From contig CAZHDB010000052.1 of assembly GCA_964531225.1 (NCBI GenBank), positions 1-6,070 on the forward strand: 6,070 bases of DNA, in the 5' to 3' direction. The DNA is from CAZHDB01 sp964531225 (GTDB lineage: Archaea > Thermoproteota > Thermoprotei_A > Sulfolobales > Desulfurococcaceae). Shown here piece after piece: positions 1-5,605 of this stretch. Position numbers and translations under genes: made by a program. The notes beneath the pieces are model-generated. The model saw nothing but the letters and a program-made list of their open reading frames with translations, did no database searches and was not told where the DNA came from. Each line of letters opens with the position of its first letter. The first letter of the stretch is position 1.

Positions 1-736
1 CAAAAGCACCAACATGAGTATATGCAATAATGTACTTACCTATTCTTTTAAAATTGAGTCTTTGCGCAGCCTTTAATCTAGCTATTCTTTCACTAATATC
101 CATTTCTACATGAAGCAGATCTAAAACAAACCTATAGTCAACACCATTAATCTTTAAAAGATCGCCTGTAACCCAGAGAGTATTAGGGGAAGCGAGTAAG
201 AATCTTCTAGTATCATATAGAATACCAGCTAACAACAATATAGCGTCTAATGCTTCAAATGTATAACGCCTATATATGATATTATACACTAGTTCAGAAG
301 TAGATCTTGTATGAGGATCTATAAAGGAAAGGATTGCATTATCCAAAAGATCTCCGGGACGGTGATGATCTATTAATATATAGTTAGAATTCAATACAAG
401 ATCCTTTAAAACACCTAGTTGTCCAGAGTTACTTGTATCTACAATAATATATAATGGATCGCTGTGTCCCAAAACAGTTTTTAATAAAAAATCAAGATCA
501 TAGATGTAATCTGATATACTAAGCTCTCTAATTATTTTCTTAGAAACTTCATTGACTCCTTCCGGGAAAATTATGTATGGTTTTCTATGTGTTATGGTTT
601 GTATAAATCTAGATAGAACTATTGCAGATGAAACTGCGTCGGGATCAGCGTTTCTATGAGACGTTATTACAATATGTTTTCTATAAGCTATTTCATTAAT
701 CAGTTTTATAACTATATTCTCTAAGTAGTTCTTCAA
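1..736 (-). CDS. DHH-family phosphoesterase, C-terminus cut off by the window edge
   Basis: The reading frame is open to the left edge, giving about 245 residues of the N-terminal DHH domain; the rest, probably with a DHHA1 domain, is outside. Counting from the TTG at 734-736, motif I is HRNADPDA (27-34), motif II is VDTSNSG (99-105), motif III is IDHH (122-125), followed by DPHTRSTSE (140-148) and motif IV AGILYDTRRF (170-179). These His/Asp residues bind two metal ions (normally Mn2+) in RecJ/NrnA-like enzymes, which cleave phosphodiesters in nucleic acids, short oligonucleotides or cyclic dinucleotides. Substrate cannot be told from this part. All metal ligands are present, so it should be active. 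The start is uncertain: no ATG, GTG or other TTG lies between 736 and motif I, but an in-frame ATG at 779-781 would add 15 residues. Both starts lie inside the upstream DUF3194-like gene. The TTG puts motif I at residue 27, a usual distance in the family. The family call is firm; the start is not. Confidence 0.9.
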   Translation of the reverse strand, partial: MKNYLENIVIKLINEIAYRKHIVITSHRNADPDAVSSAIVLSRFIQTITHRKPYIIFPEGVNEVSKKIIRELSISDYIYDLDFLLKTVLGHSDPLYIIVDTSNSGQLGVLKDLVLNSNYILIDHHRPGDLLDNAILSFIDPHTRSTSELVYNIIYRRYTFEALDAILLLAGILYDTRRFLLASPNTLWVTGDLLKINGVDYRFVLDLLHVEMDISERIARLKAAQRLNFKRIGKYIIAYTHVGAF

Positions 737-1019
737 CGTATCTTCTAGATTCCTTGATAATATATTGTAATATTGAGTCATAGTCAATAACATCTTCAAG
801 TTCACCTAATACACCTATGTCTATGTAAACCTCTATTCTATCTCCTTTATTTTCAAGTGAGACTATGATATCTGCATCATAGCTCTTAGATATAGGTATC
901 TCTTTCTCAAGTAATTCAAGAATTTTCTCTTGAACCTTTAAGGCAATTTTTTCTAATTCATCAATACCTATCCTACCAAGATCTAATCCGATAATTATTG
1001 GTTTACATTCTTTAGCCAA
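696..1019 (-). CDS. DUF3194-like small protein, possible Pcc1-type KEOPS subunit
   Basis: A 107-residue acidic protein with no known catalytic motif. I place it in the DUF3194 group from its size, its look and its position beside pcc1 and prefoldin beta, a place such proteins hold in other archaea; this is recall, not a search. By eye it has a possible strand (PIIIGLDL, 7-14), a long helix (about 20-41), two strands (about 48-57 and 61-71) and a C-terminal helix (about 80-103). That beta-alpha-beta-beta-alpha order matches Pcc1, encoded two genes upstream. A Pcc1 paralogue, Pcc2, has been described as a fifth subunit of archaeal KEOPS (tRNA t6A synthesis), and this could be it; that is inference. 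The start must be TTG: a stop lies two codons upstream and no other Met occurs in the protein. The start overlaps the prefoldin beta stop by 8 bases, with only a weak purine-rich site before it, so translation probably depends on coupling. It ends in TAA at 696-698. Confidence 0.75.
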   Translation of the reverse strand: MAKECKPIIIGLDLGRIGIDELEKIALKVQEKILELLEKEIPISKSYDADIIVSLENKGDRIEVYIDIGVLGELEDVIDYDSILQYIIKESRRYVEELLREYSYKTD

Positions 1020-1377
1020 TCCTTATCCCATACTTAGCAAGTAGATCTCTAACTTTTTTCTCACTATCAGATACTTGCCTTCTCAATATTTCTAGTTGCT
1101 TCTTATACTTTTGTTGCTTAACAAGAAGTAGTTCCTTACGCTCTTCAAGCTCCTTAACAACACTTTCACGATCCTTCTTTAAGAGAATATGGCCGATAGA
1201 CTTGTAAAGCTCTACATCATCTGGTAATTCCTTAATATTATCAAGTATTTCATTAATTTCAGCAATTTCACTTTCAGTAACTCTAAGCTCAGCCTCTATC
1301 TTTACAAGCATGTTACGTAAATTCTCATACTCTATAAGGGCTTGTTGAACCTCTGGAGGAAGTCTTTGCTCACTCAA
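1012..1377 (-). CDS. pfdB: Prefoldin subunit beta
   Basis: Beta subunit of prefoldin (GimC), the cytosolic holdase that in archaea forms an alpha2-beta4 hexamer and passes unfolded proteins to the thermosome. The 121 residues have the beta pattern: a conserved LPPEV entry (6-10), a first coiled-coil helix (about 10-48), a short hairpin region with LPDDVELYKSIGHILLKKD (51-69), and a second coiled-coil helix (about 70-115). A single hairpin linker, rather than the two of alpha subunits, and the YKSIG block mark it as beta. Length is normal. The start is TTG at 1375-1377: an in-frame stop lies two codons before it, and the next Met (residue 23) would remove LPPEV. A GAGGGT site sits 7 bases upstream. 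The start overlaps the pcc1 stop by 8 bases, and its own stop overlaps the next gene by 8. The role near exosome and ribosome-assembly genes is a conserved archaeal linkage, not proof of direct contact. Confidence 0.95.
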   Translation of the reverse strand: MSEQRLPPEVQQALIEYENLRNMLVKIEAELRVTESEIAEINEILDNIKELPDDVELYKSIGHILLKKDRESVVKELEERKELLLVKQQKYKKQLEILRRQVSDSEKKVRDLLAKYGIRIG

Positions 1378-1621
1378 TACTCATACCCTCTAAACTCTCT
1401 AGTAGGCTTGATATTACGCCTAAATAGCTATTCGTAACAGCTCTTAAAAGATTTATTCTATCACATTCAATAACGATCACTAGTCTATTATCCATAATTT
1501 CTTGATTAATCCTACATTCAGCTGATGGAGGCTGAACTGTTTCAGGATATAATGCATTATATATTGCTTCTAGTAAACGGTAATTACTTGATTCAAGAAC
1601 TATCTTAAGCCTTCCCTCCAA
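1370..1621 (-). CDS. pcc1: KEOPS complex subunit Pcc1
   Basis: An 83-residue protein of the Pcc1 family, the dimerising subunit of KEOPS (Kae1, Bud32, Cgi121, Pcc1), which transfers threonylcarbamoyl to A37 of ANN-decoding tRNAs (t6A). It shows strand RLKIVLES (4-11), helix NYRLLEAIYNALYPE (13-27), a Pro-Pro turn (31-32), two strands (about 34-43 and 46-53) and the family signature helix with LLRAVTNSYLG (58-68), comparable to LRATxNSYLRW in homologues. Length is typical. The start must be TTG at 1619-1621: TAA lies in frame three codons upstream, and the next Met is residue 43, past the first helix. A strong GAGGAGGG site sits 9 bases before the TTG. The gene overlaps the Brix stop by 17 bases and ends in TGA, overlapping prefoldin beta by 8. 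None of the other KEOPS subunits is in the window, apart from the possible second Pcc1-like protein downstream. Confidence 0.9.
   Translation of the reverse strand: MEGRLKIVLESSNYRLLEAIYNALYPETVQPPSAECRINQEIMDNRLVIVIECDRINLLRAVTNSYLGVISSLLESLEGMSIE
1385..1390 (-). promoter_or_regulatory. Shine-Dalgarno site of prefoldin beta
   Basis: Minus-strand GAGGGT, 7 bases before the TTG start at 1377. It lies inside the last codons of pcc1 and supports the TTG, which is the only usable start in that frame. Confidence 0.6.
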
Positions 1622-2165
1622 TGACTTTTACCCTCCTCACACCTATAATCGGCCCTACAATAGATCCAAGTCTATTCTTGAATGATATTGTTGTATAACC
1701 TTTCTTCTCACTCACGACTATCCATAGATCTGGTTTAATAAGATCTAATTTTGTTTCAAAGATCTTGAGAAATAAATCAGCTAATTCAAAACATGTATCA
1801 GATACACACTCTGTAGAATCAACGCCTACACTTTCAATATTATAGGCTTTTGAACTAATAGAGAGCTCTCTTGAAAGCTTAACGCCCTTTATAATAATAG
1901 ATGCTATGTGGCTCATGATACTTGCTCTGACTAGCGATAACTTTACACGATATATACGTATTAAACTCGGATTTCCCTTTCTCTCACCAACCACAAATAC
2001 ATATTTAGCATCATATCTCCTAGCCTCTAAAGCTAATTGTAGAAGCGTCTTTTTCCCCCTGTGAATCCTAATTATGCCAGGAAGGCAACCAGCTAAATCC
2101 TTTATAAAACTCCTTGTCCTATAACTTGGGTTATGAGAGGTTGTCAAAAGAACTATATATTTCAT
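1605..2165 (-). CDS. Brix-domain ribosome biogenesis protein (archaeal Imp4/Rpf-like)
   Basis: A 186-residue stand-alone Brix domain protein. In eukaryotes the family (Imp4, Rpf1, Rpf2, Brx1, Ssf1) binds pre-rRNA during ribosome assembly; archaeal members are single-domain and presumed to act likewise. What is seen: an N-terminal strand followed by TTSHNPSYRTRSFIKDL (8-24), a basic stretch IHRGKKTLLQLALEA (34-48), a strand YVFVVGERKGNP (55-66) and a C-terminal GPIIGVRRVKV block (172-182), all in the order usual for archaeal Brix proteins. Length is normal. ATG at 2163-2165 follows a GGAG at 2177-2180, spacing 11. It begins 33 bases after rpl37ae, which is too short to hold the rpoP gene often found there, and its 3' end overlaps pcc1 by 17 bases. 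The family assignment is from sequence appearance and context. The exact eukaryotic counterpart cannot be assigned. Confidence 0.88.
   Translation of the reverse strand: MKYIVLLTTSHNPSYRTRSFIKDLAGCLPGIIRIHRGKKTLLQLALEARRYDAKYVFVVGERKGNPSLIRIYRVKLSLVRASIMSHIASIIIKGVKLSRELSISSKAYNIESVGVDSTECVSDTCFELADLFLKIFETKLDLIKPDLWIVVSEKKGYTTISFKNRLGSIVGPIIGVRRVKVIGGKA
1631..1638 (-). promoter_or_regulatory. Shine-Dalgarno site of pcc1
   Basis: Minus-strand GAGGAGGG, 9 bases before the TTG at 1621, inside the coding sequence of the Brix gene. It fixes the pcc1 start at a non-ATG codon. Confidence 0.75.
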
Positions 2166-2198
2166 CTCAAATAAATCTCCAAAAAGAACATTTACTTT

Positions 2199-2465
2199 TT
2201 ATTCCTCTCTAACAATTATCTTAGGAAAGTACTTACTAAGCTCTGTCCTTGGCACATATGCTCCTCCAGCCCATTTAACACCACATTTACGGCATGCCCA
2301 TATACCTGTACTAATCCTATATACAGTGCCTTTTGCTGCACAAAATGGACACATGTGCTTCGCATATCTTCTACGCAGTATATCACGTATTTTCTTCCTA
2401 AGAGTAGCACCATACCTCGGTCCATAACGACCAGCTATACCTACTACTCTAGTTCTTCTACCCAT
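2199..2465 (-). CDS. rpl37ae: Large-subunit ribosomal protein eL43 (L37Ae), zinc ribbon
   Basis: An 88-residue basic protein of the 50S subunit that binds 23S rRNA. The N-terminus has the family GRYGPRYG motif (12-19), followed by a basic helix (about 20-36). The zinc ribbon uses C39-x2-C42 and C58-x2-C61, all four present. The stretch RISTGIWACRKCG (50-62) and the following AGGAY (66-70) are nearly invariant in archaeal and eukaryotic L37Ae. The C-terminal tail after the ribbon (about 71-88) is slightly long but within family range. The ATG at 2463-2465 starts 19 bases after the rrp42 stop; a G-rich AGGGGGAT lies about 10 bases upstream, a weaker site than those of rrp41 or rrp42. It is a standard member of the archaeal exosome operon. 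Confidence 0.97.
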   Translation of the reverse strand: MGRRTRVVGIAGRYGPRYGATLRKKIRDILRRRYAKHMCPFCAAKGTVYRISTGIWACRKCGVKWAGGAYVPRTELSKYFPKIIVREE

Positions 2466-2484
2466 CTCTATCTATCCCCCTACA

Positions 2485-3342
2485 CTAAACTATTGGTTTA
2501 CTAGCTGTTTCAGGATTTTTTAATACTTTCTCTAGCAGTTCATGGAGTTCTTTGGCCTTCTTAAAGGCTAGATCAATCGCGTAGTCAAGCTCTGATCTTG
2601 TAAATCCGCTCATACCCATTTTCTGCATACCAACGATTCTACCAAGACTATCAAATCCTATTGTTAGTCTTGCATCAGCTATGAGTTCTTCATCAAGATT
2701 AGGATCTACAATTATGTAATCACCAATCTTAGCTAACGTAACTGTTACAACATTAAGGCTTAATGGTAATGATGTTTCTCTCACACTTCTATCAATAACT
2801 ACATTATCGCCTTCAATACCAATTATCTTAGGCAACTTAGCCATATTAAGAGCTGCCATTGTAGCGAGAGCGCCTGCATCTACGACGTTTCCATCATGAT
2901 CTATAAGATATATATCATTAAATACGATCCAGACTTTCCTTCCTGGTATAATGACCAGTTCATCTAATTTTACAGCTTTAGGCTCACGTAGACAGCGATC
3001 AATAATACGTGCAGCTTCAATAGCATTCTCATCAGGTGGTCCGGGTTCGAAGGATGGCGATGCAAGCGGCACATATTCTGCATGAACTTGTAATACTCCT
3101 TCAAATGGTCTATCGCGAAATGGTTCTCCAATCTCTGTCTTAATACCCGTCATTACCATTGTATCTCCTATTTTAACGAGAGCTGATCCCTCTGCCTTAG
3201 GTATTGGATTTAATTGTATAGTTATTGGCCTATAATCTTCTGGTGCTCTACCATCTATACGATTACCTTTTTTAAGTAATGATAATAGAGTATCACGTTT
3301 AAGCCTAGGCATTACAGGTTGAGATGTAGGTGTTAAAGACAT
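2485..3342 (-). CDS. rrp42: Exosome subunit Rrp42 (non-catalytic RNase PH-like)
   Basis: The inactive partner of Rrp41 in the archaeal exosome; three Rrp41-Rrp42 dimers form the hexameric ring that phosphorolytically degrades, and can tail, RNA 3' ends. The 285 residues hold one RNase PH-like domain with an N-terminal extension: RIDGRAPEDYRP (28-39), EGSALVKIGDT (51-61), the Rrp42 hallmark FEPGPPDENAIE (98-109), and VDPNLDEE (212-219). At the two positions of the catalytic aspartates of PNPase and Rrp41 I read Glu219 and Arg225, so it should not be catalytic by itself; its conserved basic residues help RNA binding in homologues. Length fits crenarchaeal Rrp42 (about 275). The ATG at 3340-3342 lies 13 bases after the rrp41 stop with a near-perfect Shine-Dalgarno site between, which favours making the two ring subunits in similar amounts. 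Confidence 0.97.
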   Translation of the reverse strand: MSLTPTSQPVMPRLKRDTLLSLLKKGNRIDGRAPEDYRPITIQLNPIPKAEGSALVKIGDTMVMTGIKTEIGEPFRDRPFEGVLQVHAEYVPLASPSFEPGPPDENAIEAARIIDRCLREPKAVKLDELVIIPGRKVWIVFNDIYLIDHDGNVVDAGALATMAALNMAKLPKIIGIEGDNVVIDRSVRETSLPLSLNVVTVTLAKIGDYIIVDPNLDEELIADARLTIGFDSLGRIVGMQKMGMSGFTRSELDYAIDLAFKKAKELHELLEKVLKNPETASKPIV

Positions 3343-3347
3343 TCATA

Positions 3348-3355
3348 ATCACCTC
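3348..3355 (-). promoter_or_regulatory. Full-length Shine-Dalgarno site of rrp42
   Basis: Minus-strand GAGGTGAT directly follows the rrp41 TAG stop and sits 5 bases before the rrp42 ATG. It is the exact complement of the ATCACCTC found at the 3' end of archaeal 16S rRNA, the best match in the window. It fixes the rrp42 start. Confidence 0.85.
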
Positions 3356-4081
3356 CTACTCTTCTGGATACATAAGGTATTTCTTAGTTAAGGCCTCTTT
3401 CTGCAACCTATAGATCTCCATGATACCCTTCTTTGCAAGCTCTAAAGCCTCCCTGAACTCTTCACGTGTCAATACACCATTGAGCTGTAGGAGAACAATC
3501 TTGTCAAGTGACGGCATCATAGCAACAGGCATATCAGCTTCACCAAATTCATCCTCGACTTCATCAATATCAAGTACAAGCACTCCATCCACTTTACCAA
3601 CAGCAACTGCAGCAACAAGATCTCTCATGGGAATACCAGCATCTGCTATAGCTAAAGATGCAGCAGTTAAACCTGTAGTACGTGTCCCACCATCAGCTTG
3701 TAGAACCTCGATAAATACATCAATTGTCGTTCTAGGAAAATATTCTGTAAAAATAGTTGCTTCTAAAGCCTCTCTAATAACCTTTGAAAGCTCTACTTCT
3801 CTGCGTGATGGGGCTGGACTCTTTCTTTCACTAGTTGAAAACGGTGCCATGTGATAACGACATCTAATCAATGCTCGATCGGGTAAGGTCAAGTGCTTTG
3901 GATGGATCTCCCTAGGTCCATAGACAGCGGCAATAACTTTTGTCTTACCAAATTGTACTAATGCTGATCCATCAGCATTCTTAAGTATACCTACTTCCAT
4001 ACGAATCGGTCTTAATTCATCGGGCCTACGCCCATCATGGCGTAGACCATCCTCCCTTATAAGTACAGGTTTTTCCATCAT
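3356..4081 (-). CDS. rrp41: Exosome catalytic subunit Rrp41 (RNase PH-like)
   Basis: The catalytic 3'-5' phosphorolytic exoribonuclease subunit of the archaeal exosome, active only as a dimer with Rrp42. It is a single RNase PH domain of 241 residues. Seen: RHDGRRPDELRPI (14-26), ADGSALVQFG (36-45), SPAPSRREVELS (88-99), the phosphate/RNA-binding loop ADGGTRTTG (129-137), and the active-site segment EDEFGEADMP (176-185). Asp177 and Asp183, six apart, match the two catalytic aspartates of PNPase and other Rrp41 proteins. MMPSLDKI (188-195) follows as in homologues. The start is ATGATG; the first ATG (4079-4081) is preferred because an AGGAGG lies 11 bases before it, against 14 for the second. 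The ATGA overlaps the rrp4 stop by 4 bases, so the two are translationally coupled. Length and motifs are complete. Confidence 0.98.
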   Translation of the reverse strand: MMEKPVLIREDGLRHDGRRPDELRPIRMEVGILKNADGSALVQFGKTKVIAAVYGPREIHPKHLTLPDRALIRCRYHMAPFSTSERKSPAPSRREVELSKVIREALEATIFTEYFPRTTIDVFIEVLQADGGTRTTGLTAASLAIADAGIPMRDLVAAVAVGKVDGVLVLDIDEVEDEFGEADMPVAMMPSLDKIVLLQLNGVLTREEFREALELAKKGIMEIYRLQKEALTKKYLMYPEE

Positions 4082-4782
4082 GCTATACCAAGCCTCCTTT
4101 TCTCTTCCTCTATGAATCTCTTAACACGTTCAGTTAAACCGGGTATGTGGGCCTCAGCCTCTATTTTCCTAATAGCCCTAACCAATATGTTCTCCAATTC
4201 CTCATTAGGGCACCTTATCCATATGCGCCCATTCTGCCCAACTATTATAGTGCACTTTGTTTGTTCTATAAGTATGTTTAGCATAGCTTTCCTCTTACCA
4301 ATAATCCTTGGAACCCTGCTAGGCTTTACATCAATCACCTTACCTTCCGTTATCTTGCCTAAACCCTTACCCTTTATTGTAAGCAATGGATTCCTTGTTC
4401 TATCAAATACAATTATTTTGGCAATTATATAATCTCCGACATCAAGGTATTTCCTTAAATCATCAGTTATAGGATTAAATGATTCAAGTGCCTCATTAGC
4501 ATTTAGTATAGCTTTATATGGACCCCTTATATCAACAATCCAATTGGTTATACCGACACTTGTAATTAATCCTATAACCACATCTCCTTCTTTAGGCACA
4601 TTCATGCCTTCAAGCGGTATAATTGATACAACTCCATCATCTACGTTAGCTAGTCCAAGGATAGATGCATAGATGCTGTTACCAATCCGATATGTATAGT
4701 CCCCACCCTTAACATCTTCGCCTTCAGCAAGTAGGTCTCCTGGCCTAACTATTTGCCTATTAGCTACATATATCTTTGGCAT
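4078..4782 (-). CDS. rrp4: Exosome RNA-binding cap subunit Rrp4
   Basis: One of the two archaeal exosome cap proteins (the other, Csl4, is not here). Three Rrp4 copies sit on the Rrp41/Rrp42 ring, bind RNA and favour A-rich substrates. The 234 residues show the three expected domains: an N-terminal beta domain with VRPGDLLAEGE (12-22) that docks on the ring, an S1 domain (about 63-137) starting at KEGDVVIGLI, and a KH domain (about 145-212) with RVPRIIGKRKAMLNIL (156-171) and GQNGRIWI (182-189). Length is normal. The ATG at 4780-4782 is 6 bases after the SBDS stop, with a TGAGGTAA Shine-Dalgarno site overlapping that stop. The TGA stop lies within the ATGATG start of rrp41. The order SBDS-rrp4-rrp41-rrp42 is the conserved archaeal arrangement. 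Confidence 0.97.
   Translation of the reverse strand: MPKIYVANRQIVRPGDLLAEGEDVKGGDYTYRIGNSIYASILGLANVDDGVVSIIPLEGMNVPKEGDVVIGLITSVGITNWIVDIRGPYKAILNANEALESFNPITDDLRKYLDVGDYIIAKIIVFDRTRNPLLTIKGKGLGKITEGKVIDVKPSRVPRIIGKRKAMLNILIEQTKCTIIVGQNGRIWIRCPNEELENILVRAIRKIEAEAHIPGLTERVKRFIEEEKRRLGIA
4093..4098 (-). promoter_or_regulatory. Shine-Dalgarno site of rrp41 inside rrp4
   Basis: Minus-strand AGGAGG formed by two consecutive Arg codons near the C-terminus of Rrp4, 11 bases before the first ATG of rrp41. It favours the upstream of the two tandem ATG codons. Confidence 0.75.
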
Positions 4783-4788
4783 ACCCTA

Positions 4789-4796
4789 TTACCTCA
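4789..4796 (-). promoter_or_regulatory. Shine-Dalgarno site of rrp4 overlapping the SBDS stop
   Basis: Minus-strand TGAGGTAA; its GAGGT core pairs with the 16S rRNA 3' end and its TAA is the SBDS stop codon. It lies 6 to 8 bases before the rrp4 ATG, so ribosomes ending SBDS cover the rrp4 start. Confidence 0.7.
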
Positions 4797-5487
4797 CATG
4801 CAATATCTTTATAGATGCGGCTCCTCTTGTAAACTTATTGATCTTATTGATCACTTCATCCTGCATACCAGCAGGAATCTCAAGTTCTACTTGCAGAGCC
4901 CCACTACTTAACCAATTACTACGTTTAATCTTCCCTAATCCAGCAAGTTGCTTATAAATCCTACCAGCATACTGCGGGGGTATATTGACCAATAATATAG
5001 CACGTGCAATCTTAATTGGAATAATTCTAGATATTTTAGAGATGATCTCTCGTGCTTGAGACTCAACACTACGATATGGATCTATTGAAACACGAGCTTG
5101 CTCCATAGCAAGCTCTATTCTTTTAGGAGGAATTGGAAGCTTTGTCTTCGGATCAATTGCATTACGAGCTATGAAGTTTATGATCTGCTTTTTCTTAGCT
5201 TCAAGAATTGCTCTTCTTTGCTCTGCAGTAAGCTGTAATTCTCCTTTCCTAACAATTTCTATAGCTACTTTCGTAATATCATCTGTACCAAATACCTCCC
5301 GTAAACTTTCTGGAGACGCCTTTAAGCCTTTTCTAGCATCTTTATATACAATATCACCTATCAAAAGATCATCTATATTTACATCCTTACCCTCTTTAAC
5401 CATTAGCGCTAGATCAGGATTAACCAAGATCTCAAACCTATGTCCACGAGCTTCATAACGCGCTATTACATACTTAGTAATTGGCAT
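4789..5487 (-). CDS. sdo1: SBDS/Sdo1 ribosome maturation factor
   Basis: Archaeal orthologue of the Shwachman-Bodian-Diamond syndrome protein, which in eukaryotes works with the EFL1 GTPase to release eIF6 from the large subunit; archaeal SBDS also associates with ribosomes and the exosome. The 232 residues show the three-domain layout: an N-terminal FYSH domain (about 1-88) with RFEILVNPD (17-25), VYKDARKG (47-54) and the conserved FGTDD (66-70); a central helical domain (about 89-160) with RRAILEAKKKQI; and a C-terminal ferredoxin-like domain (about 162-232). The frame can be extended to an ATG at 5551-5553, but those 22 residues are hydrophobic and unlike the family, which starts at MPITKY-type sequence. 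The ATG at 5485-5487 also has a GAGGGG 7 bases upstream. It is the first gene after the largest gap and probably the first of its transcript. Confidence 0.95.
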   Translation of the reverse strand: MPITKYVIARYEARGHRFEILVNPDLALMVKEGKDVNIDDLLIGDIVYKDARKGLKASPESLREVFGTDDITKVAIEIVRKGELQLTAEQRRAILEAKKKQIINFIARNAIDPKTKLPIPPKRIELAMEQARVSIDPYRSVESQAREIISKISRIIPIKIARAILLVNIPPQYAGRIYKQLAGLGKIKRSNWLSSGALQVELEIPAGMQDEVINKINKFTRGAASIKILHVR

Positions 5488-5494
5488 TATACTT

Positions 5495-5500
5495 CCCCTC
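5495..5500 (-). promoter_or_regulatory. Shine-Dalgarno site of SBDS
   Basis: Minus-strand GAGGGG, 7 bases before the ATG at 5487. It decides this start over the longer in-frame ATG at 5553 and implies a transcript with a leader. Confidence 0.65.
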
Positions 5501-5540
5501 AAAATTATTAATACAACTACGTATCTAAATATGGATACAA

Positions 5541-5550
5541 CTATATTTAA
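5541..5550 (-). promoter_or_regulatory. Candidate TATA box for the SBDS-exosome operon
   Basis: The 118-base gap between psmA and SBDS is the longest non-coding stretch in the window. On the minus strand it carries TTAAATATAG, which resembles the archaeal TATA box (TTTAWATA-like), centred about 58 bases before the SBDS ATG. Initiation about 25 bases downstream would give a leader of roughly 30 bases that includes the GAGGGG site, so the spacing is coherent. The upstream TFB-recognition element is not clear, and the region is so AT-rich that chance matches are likely. Read-through from psmA is also possible. Confidence 0.4.
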
Positions 5551-5605
5551 CACTATATCATATCTTCTAAGAGGAATTAGAGAACAATTATTTGTGATAA
5601 AATAT

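Noticed and set aside
2216..2425. Second minus-strand frame of 69 codons within rpl37ae
   Set aside because: Lies inside the conserved eL43 gene in another frame; the zinc-ribbon frame is clearly the real one.
3420..3854. Open frame of 144 codons on the plus strand
   Set aside because: It lies wholly opposite rrp41, is low-complexity (Ser/Thr-rich) in the antisense of a conserved gene, and has no family resemblance.
4112..4432. Plus-strand open frame of 106 codons
   Set aside because: Antisense shadow of rrp4; its apparent hydrophobic character comes from reading the complement of Rrp4 codons.
5171..5458. Plus-strand open frame of 95 codons
   Set aside because: Antisense shadow of SBDS with no recognisable features.
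5488..5553. A 22-residue N-terminal extension of SBDS from the ATG at 5551-5553
   Set aside because: The extension is hydrophobic and unlike the family, overlaps the candidate promoter, and the ATG at 5487 has a Shine-Dalgarno site and matches the usual N-terminus.
5566..5605. Pyrimidine-rich terminator after psmA
   Set aside because: The minus strand shows only a four-T run and scattered C/T bases, not the long T tract typical of archaeal terminators.
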